Assembly: GCF_030160395.1 (NCBI RefSeq)
Contig: NZ_BSOG01000005.1
Span: forward strand, 62,001-126,000
DNA from: Chitinimonas prasina
GTDB taxonomy: Bacteria; Pseudomonadota; Gammaproteobacteria; Burkholderiales; Chitinimonadaceae
Length of the DNA: 64,000 nt
Direction: 5' to 3'
Position numbers and translations under genes: made by a program. The notes below the pieces were generated by a model. That model made no database searches. It was not told where the DNA came from and saw only the letters and a program-made list of their open reading frames with translations. The first letter of the stretch is position 1; each line of letters starts with the position of its first letter. Below, in pieces: positions 16,843 through 24,362 of this stretch.

Positions 16843-17580
16843 ATGCAAACTACCTATTCCATGACCTATATGGCCCGCGCCATGGCCACCCTGGTGCTAG
16901 GCACCATCTTCATGCTCTGCTTCGGCGACCTCTATGCCAGTCTCAATCTTGGCCACCCCTGGTCAGAAAAGGGCATAAGTATCACAGTAGGCAGTCTTAG
17001 CCTGGCCTTGCTGGCATTCATCTGGGTGTTTCATCACAGCAAGCGCGTCACCTACCATGGCGATCGCATCAGCGTTTCCTCCTTGCTGGGCGAAAAATCC
17101 ATCAAGCTCGACGAGCACACCAAGATACGCCACCAGTTAATCCATATGACGGGCCACGACAGCACCGTCGCACTCCATCGCCTGCTGGAAATCGCGCCGC
17201 AGGATAGGGTCAATGCCGATTCGATGCATATCAACATTCATCTGAGTGATGGCCAGAACCAGGGCCAGCTCAAACTCAACAGCAATGTCCGCGGCATCAT
17301 TGAGCTGCACCAACGTCTGGTTGCCTTTGAGCGCAACACCATTACCCCGACGGCGCTGAAACACCTGAGTGAAGGCCGGGCGGTGCACTTCGGCCCCCTC
17401 ACCCTGCAGCGTGACACCCTGGTGTATAAAAACCTGTCCTTACCCCGCGATCAGATAGAGAAAATCACGATTGCAGGCGGCAAGCTGCTGATCAAGCAGA
17501 AAGGCAAGCTCCTCAGCGCCGTACGCTTGCCGGTGCACAAGATACCCAATGCCTTTACCCTGCTTGCCGCCTTGGCATAG
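16843..17580 (+). CDS. Hypothetical membrane protein with C-terminal PH-like region
   Basis: 245 residues. Two hydrophobic helices (about 14-30 and 48-65) are followed by a soluble domain of alternating beta strands with segments such as RVTYHGDRISVSSLLGEKSI and a second half that begins GRAVHFGPLTLQRDTLVYKN, reminiscent of bacterial PH/DUF6585-like proteins. No catalytic motif. The GNAT gene starts 61 bp downstream on the same strand. Function unknown. Confidence 0.75.
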   Translation: MQTTYSMTYMARAMATLVLGTIFMLCFGDLYASLNLGHPWSEKGISITVGSLSLALLAFIWVFHHSKRVTYHGDRISVSSLLGEKSIKLDEHTKIRHQLIHMTGHDSTVALHRLLEIAPQDRVNADSMHINIHLSDGQNQGQLKLNSNVRGIIELHQRLVAFERNTITPTALKHLSEGRAVHFGPLTLQRDTLVYKNLSLPRDQIEKITIAGGKLLIKQKGKLLSAVRLPVHKIPNAFTLLAALA

Positions 17581-17641
17581 CCAACACAGCAGGCCACAGC
17601 CCATCGTGGCCTGCCCCTTTTGGGCAACAGAATCAAGCACC

Positions 17642-18130
17642 ATGCCGAACGAATCCATGACTACCACGCAGGTATCACTGCGCCCGTTGACCCACGCCAA
17701 CTTCGACACGGTGCTGGCGCTCAAGGTCAAGCCCGAGCAAACCACCTTTGTCGCCAGCAATGAAAACACCATCGCCAAGGCCTACCTGGAGCCGGACAAG
17801 GTACAGCTGAGGGTGATCTATGCCGACGAGAGCCCGGTGGGCTTCATGGCCTATTGGTGCGACCCGGCAGCGGCGGCATTCCACCTGCTGCGCTTTATGC
17901 TGGGTAGCCAGCATCAGCGCCAGGGATATGGGCAGCGCGCCGTCGCAATCTGGCTGGATGAACTGAGCACCACCCACGGCGATATCCGCGTCACGCTCTA
18001 TTACGCCGCCAGCCCAGGCAACCCTCAGCCCTTCTATGCCAAGGCCGGCTTTTGCGATACCGGCGAGAAAGACGGCGACGAACACATCATGGCGCTGCAG
18101 TTGTCGGCCACGCGTGCCGAAGGCTCCTGA
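17642..18130 (+). CDS. GNAT family N-acetyltransferase (diamine acetyltransferase-like)
   Basis: 162 residues from ATG 17642. The fold is recognisable from LRPLTHANFDTVLALKV at the start, the acetyl-CoA loop MLGSQHQRQGYGQRAV (Q/RxxGxG/A form) near 97-112 and the C-terminal NPQPFYAKAGFCDTGE segment. The overall pattern resembles spermine/spermidine acetyltransferases of the BltD type, but the substrate cannot be proven. Stands alone between a hypothetical membrane protein and a convergent operon. Confidence 0.85.
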   Translation: MPNESMTTTQVSLRPLTHANFDTVLALKVKPEQTTFVASNENTIAKAYLEPDKVQLRVIYADESPVGFMAYWCDPAAAAFHLLRFMLGSQHQRQGYGQRAVAIWLDELSTTHGDIRVTLYYAASPGNPQPFYAKAGFCDTGEKDGDEHIMALQLSATRAEGS

Positions 18131-18181
18131 CTGGACGCCGGTGTATCGGCGCCTAGGCGCATACCTGCCCAATACAGCATG

Positions 18182-18225
18182 CGGCCTGGCAGCCCATGCT
18201 GACAAGCATGGCGCTAGCCAGGCCG
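18182..18225. terminator. Two-tier hairpin between convergent genes
   Basis: CGGCCTGGC (18182-18190) pairs with GCCAGGCCG (18217-18225), and inside it CCATGCT pairs with AGCATGG around GACA. It sits between the GNAT stop and the end of the hemolysin-type operon, so it may end transcription in both directions. No strong T run. Confidence 0.6.
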
Positions 18226-18238
18226 GCACCGGGTCTTG

Positions 18239-18847
18239 CTAGCCATCCAGCTTGCTCAGCAAACTGGCGATCTCTCCCTGCCGGCCACGGTCGGCACTTT
18301 CGCGGCCTGGCCGGGGTGCAGCCATGCGTGCCTTGGTCAGATATTGCCTGGCACCCGCTTTGTCTCCCTGCTCCAGCAGGTACTCTGCGTAGAAGTAATT
18401 GCTGTCTATCCCGTCAGGGTTGGCAGCCAGGCCGCGCTTCAGCAGCGCCAGCGCTTTCTGGTCATCGCCGAAGGCGATGGGCCAGCCGGGCACCTTGTAG
18501 TACAGCACACCCAGCGAGGTCAGTGCCGAGCCATTGAGCGTGGCAGGGTCACGGGCAATCACGGCTTCGAATGCCGCCTTGGCCTCCTTGGCATACTTCA
18601 ATGCCCCCAATCCCCCCTTGGCCCCTGCATAGCTGGAGTTGATGATGCCTTTCCAGGTCAGCATGGGGAGATCCTGAGTACCCACGGTCTCGGTCTCTTG
18701 CACCAGCCTGGCAAAAGCCTGCTCCTGCGCCTCGCCACTCAGGCTGTACTGCGCTTCTGCCCAGCGGGTCTGCAGCGTGGCGAGATCGGTAGCATAGGTG
18801 TAGGCAGACAGCAGCATGCTGGCAAACACGACAAACAGCGTCTTCAT
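18239..18847 (-). CDS. Secreted TPR-like protein
   Basis: 202 residues. A cleavable signal peptide (MKTLFVVFASMLLSAYTYA) precedes helical repeats; GSALTSLGVLYYKVPGWPIAFGDDQ and SNYFYAEYLLEQGDKAGARQYL are TPR-like. The start overlaps the SDR stop by four bases, so it is the fifth, last gene of the operon that begins with the thermostable-hemolysin homologue. An exported scaffold in an operon of soluble enzymes suggests that the product or a partner reaches the periplasm. Confidence 0.8.
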   Translation of the reverse strand: MKTLFVVFASMLLSAYTYATDLATLQTRWAEAQYSLSGEAQEQAFARLVQETETVGTQDLPMLTWKGIINSSYAGAKGGLGALKYAKEAKAAFEAVIARDPATLNGSALTSLGVLYYKVPGWPIAFGDDQKALALLKRGLAANPDGIDSNYFYAEYLLEQGDKAGARQYLTKARMAAPRPGRESADRGRQGEIASLLSKLDG

Positions 18848-19626
18848 GAAAAATCTCCTTGGGCAAACTTGCGAATTAGCGGTAGTTGCTTGGCAATGGC
18901 GCTGTCGACCGCGCCGGGCAGCAACTGATTGAGGCGGAAGAACAACTTCTCTGGCCAGCCGATGACAGCCTCGCGCACCCGCTTGCGCCGCAATAGCGCA
19001 ATCAGCGCCGCCGCGACGACCTCTGGTTCATCCACCTGGGTATGCAGGGCGGCATTGAGTGCCTGCACCCTGGGGCTATTGAGAGGGGTGTTCACGGCCC
19101 GTGGCGCCAAGTGCACAAACCGGGGGCCGGTGCCACCGCTTTCGCGCGCCAGCGCCTCGGTAAACACCCGCAGGCCCCCCTTGCTGGCGCAGTAGCCGGC
19201 ATAGCCGGGAAACCCGATGCTGCCGAATACCGAGCCCACATTCACCACCATGGCATCGGGGCAAAAACCAGCCCACAAGGCTTGGATCAGCTTCATGGGC
19301 GCAGCCAGATTTAGCGCCAGCATGGCGTCCAGCTGCGCCGGCGGTTGCTCTGCGAACAAGCCGAAGTGCTGTGCGCCCGCCGCGTTCACCAGCAGCCCCA
19401 AGGGCAAGGGCTGGGCGCGCAGGGCGTCGGCCAGCAAGGCGGGGCTGTCTGCATCGGTCAGGTCCAGCGGCAAGCTGCGGGCATGGGGCCCCAGCTTGCG
19501 TGCCAGCGCCTCCAGCCTTGCTGCATCCCTGGCCACCAGCCACACCACCCAGCCCGCCTCAACCAGCGCGGTGGCAATCGCGGCGCCGATACCGCCGCTG
19601 GCCCCCGTCACCACGGCGATCTTCAT
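18844..19626 (-). CDS. Short-chain dehydrogenase/reductase
   Basis: 260 residues. The Rossmann glycine motif TGASGGIG is at residues 7-14, LVNAAG near 87, and the catalytic set S-Y-K appears as VGSVFGS, then YAGYCASK (YxxxK) near 150-157. The C-terminal part (RRKRVREAVIGWPEKLFFRLNQLLPG) resembles lipid- or ketone-processing classical SDRs. It overlaps both neighbours by ATGA junctions. Likely reduces or oxidises a carbonyl formed in this operon's pathway. Confidence 0.9.
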   Translation of the reverse strand: MKIAVVTGASGGIGAAIATALVEAGWVVWLVARDAARLEALARKLGPHARSLPLDLTDADSPALLADALRAQPLPLGLLVNAAGAQHFGLFAEQPPAQLDAMLALNLAAPMKLIQALWAGFCPDAMVVNVGSVFGSIGFPGYAGYCASKGGLRVFTEALARESGGTGPRFVHLAPRAVNTPLNSPRVQALNAALHTQVDEPEVVAAALIALLRRKRVREAVIGWPEKLFFRLNQLLPGAVDSAIAKQLPLIRKFAQGDFS

Positions 19627-20312
19627 GCCAGTACTCCGGCTGATGGCTGCACCTGTGTGGTCTGCTGTTCGGTCAGCGCACGGAACACATCGCCATACAG
19701 CACAAACATGCGCCGCGCCATATGCAGCACGGCGGCCTGATCTGCCGGCGCTTCCAGCTGCAGCATGAGTTTCTCGAAGAAACCGATATGCGATTGGTCC
19801 AGCGCGCCATGTGAGGTCAGGTAAGTCATGGCCTGGGGTGGTAATCCCAGGGTTTGCTGGATGATGCCCGCCATGGGCGTGGCCAGGTTCACGCTGGTGC
19901 CCTCAAGCACATAGACCATGCCGAAGAAGCTGACCGGATTAAGGCGGCAGACACTATCCCAGGCGTAGCTCACCATCAGCTCGGTGCTGCGGTGCGGCGA
20001 CCCATGCCTGACCGCATCGGCGTCGGCGCCACAGGCGGCGATATCGCTCAATATCCATTCATCGTGGCCCTGCTCCTCATCGATGTATTCCACCACGGCA
20101 TCGAACAGCCAGCGCTGATCGGCACGCAAACGGCTGCCCACGGCCATCAGCAAGGGCACGGTATGCTTGACGTGGTGATAGGCCTCGGTCAGGAAGGCAA
20201 CATAGCGCTCGCGCGGGACTACCGCCCGCTGGCAGTCCAGAATGGCCGGCGCAGCCAGCAGATAGCTGCGCTCAGCCGTGGTTTCAGATTGCAGTCGTTG
20301 AAAGAATGTCAT
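19623..20312 (-). CDS. Haem-oxygenase-like diiron (TenA/PqqC-fold) protein
   Basis: 229 residues from ATG 20312. The metal-ligand pattern of haem-oxygenase-like diiron oxidases is visible: FLTEAYHHVKH (helix 1 Glu/His), VEYIDEEQGHDEW (ExxH), YVLEGTS (Glu) and SHGALDQSHI (Hx3DxxH). Relatives such as UndA and BesC break C-C bonds in fatty or amino acids with oxygen; others are annotated iron-containing redox enzymes. It overlaps the ligase upstream and the SDR downstream by four bases each. Confidence 0.88.
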   Translation of the reverse strand: MTFFQRLQSETTAERSYLLAAPAILDCQRAVVPRERYVAFLTEAYHHVKHTVPLLMAVGSRLRADQRWLFDAVVEYIDEEQGHDEWILSDIAACGADADAVRHGSPHRSTELMVSYAWDSVCRLNPVSFFGMVYVLEGTSVNLATPMAGIIQQTLGLPPQAMTYLTSHGALDQSHIGFFEKLMLQLEAPADQAAVLHMARRMFVLYGDVFRALTEQQTTQVQPSAGVLA

Positions 20313-21736
20313 GGTGTCTCTCCATACAAGGCAGGCAGCCGATTGGCCAGAATACGGGCACGGCAAAGCCGTCCATTGGGGGTGATCTCGCCCTGCGCAG
20401 GGCTCAAGGGGGTAGTCAGTAGCGTCCAGCCATCGAGCCGGGCATAGCTGGGCAACTGCGCATTGCATTGCGCCAGCGCCTGGTTGGCAGCCATGGGCTC
20501 GGTGCTGTAGAACATCCCGTGCAGCCCCTGTGCCTCGTCGCCATAGACCAGGGCCTGCCGTATGCCAGGCACGGCACCGAACTCGGCCTCTAGCCACTCC
20601 GGTGAGACATTGCGGCCCATGCCGGTCACGATGGTATTTTTCTTGCGACCCAGCAGGGTTAAAAAGCCATCGGCATCGATTTCACCCAGGTCGCCTGTGG
20701 CAATGAGTGCTGGTGCGGGGCCCTGGCCCAGGTAGCCCAGCATGGTGTTACCACCCACCAGTACTTCGCCATCCGCAGCGAGCTGCACCACTACATGGGG
20801 CAATGGCCGGCCTACCGTCCCAGGTCTATGGGCACCCGGCCGGTTGAGTGCCACCACAGAGCCAGCCTCTGACAGGCCATAACCCTCGAACACCGGCAGT
20901 GCCAGTGCTGCGGCCTGCGCCAGGGTGCGACTGCCGCTACGGCCGCCGCCGACGGCCAGAAACCGCCAAGGTTTGGACAACTGCCCGGCCTGGGTCGCCG
21001 CCACCAGCCATTGCAGCGTACTAGGCAAGAGGATGACGCTATCCGCCTGTGATGCCTGCAAGGCGGCGATAAAGCGCGGCACATCAGGCGGAAAAGCCGC
21101 CATGCCAAGGTCGGCCAGCGGCACCAACTCCACAGGCACACCCCGCATCAAGGGCAGGTACAGTCCGGCCAGATTCTCCAGTAGTACCGCCAGGGGCATC
21201 ACGCACAGGTGCTGGGTCACGGCCAGCGGCCCGATAACCTCATCCAGGGCGCTCACCGTCGCGTCCAACTGCGCACCTGACAGGCAGACGCCCTTGGGCG
21301 CCCCCGTCGTACCCGAGGTGTAAGTGAGCTTGACCGTACCGCTGGGTAAGGCCGCGGCCCGGGTGTTGGCAGGCAGGCGTTGCAGGCTCAGCCCTGTGCC
21401 CGGCAACGACATGCCGCCCGCAGCCGGGGTGACCAGGCAGGCAGCACCACTATCAGCCAGCACATGCTGGCGCTGGGCTTCGCTAAAGAAAGGCGGCAGG
21501 GGCACGCCGGCAATATTGGCCCTGGCCAAAGCGAGGTCCAGCACCACCCAGTCCGCATCGTTGTCAGCCAGCCACGCCACCGGCCCCGGCATAGCCTCCG
21601 CTTGCAGATGGTTAGCCAAGCGGCTCACCCTGTGTTCAAGCTCCGCGTAGCTGATGTGCGCCGCCGGGGTCAGCAGGGCCGTGGCGTCCGGCTGCAAGCG
21701 GGCATGCTGCGCCAGGGCGTTCAGGACAAGTTGCAT
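20309..21736 (-). CDS. AMP-dependent acyl ligase/synthetase
   Basis: 475 residues of the ANL superfamily. Motif LTYTSGTTGAPKG (about 139-151), EGYGLSEAG (near 285) and the ATGDLGEIDADGFLTLLGRKKN hinge are intact. At the C-terminus the usual catalytic lysine motif NGK reads ITPNGRLCRAR, with Arg in place of Lys. Closest in feel to acyl-CoA or fatty-acyl-AMP ligases. No phosphopantetheine carrier domain is fused. It overlaps the hemolysin homologue by 16 bp and the diiron protein by four. Confidence 0.9.
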   Translation of the reverse strand: MQLVLNALAQHARLQPDATALLTPAAHISYAELEHRVSRLANHLQAEAMPGPVAWLADNDADWVVLDLALARANIAGVPLPPFFSEAQRQHVLADSGAACLVTPAAGGMSLPGTGLSLQRLPANTRAAALPSGTVKLTYTSGTTGAPKGVCLSGAQLDATVSALDEVIGPLAVTQHLCVMPLAVLLENLAGLYLPLMRGVPVELVPLADLGMAAFPPDVPRFIAALQASQADSVILLPSTLQWLVAATQAGQLSKPWRFLAVGGGRSGSRTLAQAAALALPVFEGYGLSEAGSVVALNRPGAHRPGTVGRPLPHVVVQLAADGEVLVGGNTMLGYLGQGPAPALIATGDLGEIDADGFLTLLGRKKNTIVTGMGRNVSPEWLEAEFGAVPGIRQALVYGDEAQGLHGMFYSTEPMAANQALAQCNAQLPSYARLDGWTLLTTPLSPAQGEITPNGRLCRARILANRLPALYGETP

Positions 21737-22368
21737 GGCAGCCCCTCCAGCGCAGGTTGGGCTGCCAATGCCTGTGCCAGTGCCGGGTTGGCATCCAGCG
21801 CGGCTAATCCAGCGGCGATATCCCCCACCATCACCAGGGGCTGCTTGTCGTAATACGCGCCCCAGGTCTCTGGCTGGGGCACCCTGTCCGGGCTGGCCTC
21901 GGTCAACGCTATTAAGGGCAGACCCATGCGGCGGAAGGTGGCGCGCACCTGTGCCGTCAGCGTAAACACCACATAGCGGCTGGAGCTGGCCGCCAGGTAG
22001 CGCATCATCGCCAGTATCAAGGTAGGGGTATGGCCACCGACCGCTGCAAGATTGCCCAGTTCGACGATGTCGGCACGCGATACAGGCCGTTGCAACTGCC
22101 TGGCCACGGCTTTGTGTACCGGTTCATCCAGGTAATGCTCGAGAAACAGGGCATTGCCATGGGCGGTTTGAAAGCCAGCCACCGCCAGCAACCGGCCTTC
22201 GGCATCGCGCAAGGTGAACTGATTGGGTAGCAGTCGTATGACCCGCGCATCGTGCACCGCGCGGAAACGGGCATAGACAAAGGGCAGGATGTCTTCTGCA
22301 TCAGCCGTCTCAAGACCGCAGGCAAGCGTTCTCTGGCTGGAGTAGGCAAGTTTCTTCAAGGGCTGCAT
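21721..22368 (-). CDS. Thermostable hemolysin family protein
   Basis: 215 residues from ATG 22368, behind GGAGAGAG. Matches the Vibrio thermostable (delta-VPH) hemolysin family: FRAVHDARVIRLLPNQF at about 33-49, AVAGFQTA near 64 and LFLEHYLDEPV. This pattern also resembles GNAT/LuxI-type acyl synthases, so an acyl-transfer role is at least as likely as haemolysis. First gene of a five-gene, overlapping operon with ligase, diiron protein, SDR and TPR protein. Confidence 0.88.
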   Translation of the reverse strand: MQPLKKLAYSSQRTLACGLETADAEDILPFVYARFRAVHDARVIRLLPNQFTLRDAEGRLLAVAGFQTAHGNALFLEHYLDEPVHKAVARQLQRPVSRADIVELGNLAAVGGHTPTLILAMMRYLAASSSRYVVFTLTAQVRATFRRMGLPLIALTEASPDRVPQPETWGAYYDKQPLVMVGDIAAGLAALDANPALAQALAAQPALEGLPCNLS

Positions 22369-22470
22369 CACACTCTCTCCGTTAGGATGAGTGACATGCT
22401 GCCGGGCAAAACTTAACACTAACTTAAGCGCCGCCAACAAAACCCAGCGTAGCGGTCCTGCCTAGGCACG

Positions 22471-22492
22471 CGCAACCGACCGTACGGTTGCG
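22471..22492 (-). terminator. Hairpin between RDD gene and hemolysin operon
   Basis: CGCAACCG pairs with CGGTTGCG around ACCGTA. It follows the RDD/RlmN-like unit and precedes the hemolysin start, both leftward, so it probably separates the two units. No T run of note. Confidence 0.5.
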
Positions 22493-22570
22493 GCAAGGGT
22501 TGGGCAGCGCTAAGCCAGCCTCCGGCTGATACTGCGCTGGTCGGTGACGGTGGCCAAGGCGCTATCGCCC

Positions 22571-22592
22571 CATCGGCGGTGCGCAGCCGATG
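22571..22592 (-). terminator. Hairpin directly after the RDD gene
   Basis: CATCGGC and GCCGATG form a seven-pair stem with an eight-base loop immediately past the RDD stop codon. Together with the hairpin at 22471 it likely closes the RlmN-like/RDD transcript. Confidence 0.5.
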
Positions 22593-23075
22593 CTAAGGCT
22601 TCGCCGGCCACTTGCCGCGTATCACCACCGTGTTGGCGATCTTGTCATGCCAGCCTTGCTTGCGGGCGTCGAACGCCACCCAGATCAGCCCCAGGAACAG
22701 GGGGATGGTGGAAACGTAATAGCCCAGGTAGCGCAGGATGGCCTGTCCAGGCTTCAGTGGCAAACCAGTGGTGGCATCCACCACTTTGGCGCCTATCACC
22801 ATCTTGCCCGGCGTTGCTTGCCGCGCCAGCCAGAAGGCGATCACCGCCACAGCGGGCAACAGCCACTCGACCAGAAAGCCCACGCCGCCATTGAAGTAGC
22901 GCTGGTCATCCCAATAGGCATCGCCCATATACAGCAGCATGATGGGCACGGTGACGCACATGGTCAGCAGGGTATCGATCACCGAGGCCAGCAGGCGGGC
23001 CCCAAAGCCCACGTACTCCAGTCCGGTTTCAACTGGCTCGGGAATCACGCTGGAAGGCTGATAGGGATTGCTCAT
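22593..23075 (-). CDS. RDD family membrane protein
   Basis: 160 residues from ATG 23075. After a short polar start (MSNPYQPSS) the RDD signature GFGARLLASVIDTLL (Arg-Asp) is at about 25-39; three membrane helices follow, and the conserved ATPGKMVIGAKVVD segment is near 88-101. RDD proteins are small inner-membrane proteins, some linked to sodium or pH tolerance. Overlaps the RlmN-like gene by four bases, which implies coupling, though no functional link is evident. Confidence 0.88.
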   Translation of the reverse strand: MSNPYQPSSVIPEPVETGLEYVGFGARLLASVIDTLLTMCVTVPIMLLYMGDAYWDDQRYFNGGVGFLVEWLLPAVAVIAFWLARQATPGKMVIGAKVVDATTGLPLKPGQAILRYLGYYVSTIPLFLGLIWVAFDARKQGWHDKIANTVVIRGKWPAKP

Positions 23076-24139
23076 GTTGTTACCTTGTTGGCGGGGACGC
23101 GGCCTACCGCACGCCGCAAGCGGCTGGTATCCACCTGTTGTGTTGCACGGGCGCGCAACTGGCCGCAACCACCGTCGATATCCTGGCCTGCCGAATTACG
23201 CACCTTGGTCAGCACGCCACGGTCATGCAGATAGCGGGTCATGTACTGGATATGCGCAGCGTCCGGCCGCTGGAAGGCATCGCCCTCCAGGCTGTTGTAG
23301 GGGATCAGGTTAAGCACTGCGAACTTGCCCTTGAACAGGCGCAGGATGGCGTCCATTTCTTCCTGGCTGTCGTTGATGCCTTTCAGCAGCGTCCATTGGT
23401 ACTGGATGGGGTAGCCCACACGGCGCGCATAAGCCTCGCCCAGCTCCATCAGTTCCTCAGGATCTATCCGGGGTGCACGGGGCAGCAGTTGCTGGCGCAG
23501 ATCGGCGCGGCTGGTATGCAGTGACAGCGCCAAAGCAGGCTTGACCCGCTGCTGCGGCAGCCGCTCGAACACCCGCATATCGCCCACTGTCGAGAACACC
23601 AGGTTCTTGTGGCCGATATTACCCTCCAGCCCCAGCAGATCTATGGCCTCGAGCACATTGTCGAGGTTATGGGCGGGCTCGCCCATGCCCATGAAAACCA
23701 CCTTCTTGACCGGGCGGAAGCGGCGCGCCAGCGCTACCTGAGCCACGATCTCGGCACTGCCGACCTGGCGCAGCAAGCCGCTTTTGCCGGTCATGCAGAA
23801 CACGCAGCCAACGGCACAGCCAACCTGGGTTGAAACGCACAGTCCATCACGGGGCAGCAGCACGCTTTCTACCATCTGGCCGTCGGCCAGGGCCACCAGC
23901 AAGCGTGCCGAGCCATCGGCCGCCGGATGCTCGGAGGTCAGGCTGACCAGCCCTTCTATCTGCTCGGCCAGTGCCGGCAAGCCTTCGCGTACCGCCAATG
24001 GCAGGTAGTCCTCGGTCTTGCGGTACTTGGTACCGGTATCCAGGGGTTTGCCGGCCAGCCAGGCGCGGCTTATCCGGCCTATATGGCAGGGCTTGGCGCC
24101 AAGATCGGCAAGCGATTGGTGGAAGTCTTGAATACGCAT
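23072..24139 (-). CDS. Divergent RlmN/Cfr-type radical SAM RNA methyltransferase
   Basis: 355 residues. The radical SAM cluster motif reads CAVGCVFCMTG (Cx3Cx2C) near 107-117; GMGEPAHNLDNV, ALSLHTSRADLR and LIPYNSLEG fit RlmN/Cfr. The resolving-cysteine segment near the C-terminus reads DIDGGCGQLRA, like DIDAACGQL of RlmN. RlmN methylates 23S rRNA A2503 and some tRNAs at C2. Identity to canonical RlmN looks low and the N-terminus is short, so it may be a paralogue with a different target. Shares an ATGA overlap with the RDD gene. Confidence 0.85.
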   Translation of the reverse strand: MRIQDFHQSLADLGAKPCHIGRISRAWLAGKPLDTGTKYRKTEDYLPLAVREGLPALAEQIEGLVSLTSEHPAADGSARLLVALADGQMVESVLLPRDGLCVSTQVGCAVGCVFCMTGKSGLLRQVGSAEIVAQVALARRFRPVKKVVFMGMGEPAHNLDNVLEAIDLLGLEGNIGHKNLVFSTVGDMRVFERLPQQRVKPALALSLHTSRADLRQQLLPRAPRIDPEELMELGEAYARRVGYPIQYQWTLLKGINDSQEEMDAILRLFKGKFAVLNLIPYNSLEGDAFQRPDAAHIQYMTRYLHDRGVLTKVRNSAGQDIDGGCGQLRARATQQVDTSRLRRAVGRVPANKVTT

Positions 24140-24362
24140 GGGGTGCGCATCCTACCACCGGCCGTACACCTTGGCTGAACCGGCCGCCATGCGGCAAGGC
24201 CATACCGGCCTGCGCCCAGTCCGTAGCGGTGCGAAGGCGACAGTATCGCCACAGCGATGGACGGCAGCGCCGTGGCATCGCATAGTTGAGGTTGAGCCCA
24301 GGATCTGCAGCTGAGTCACCGTGGTTGCCGCCGGCCTGCTATCGCCTTTCCAGAAACCACCC

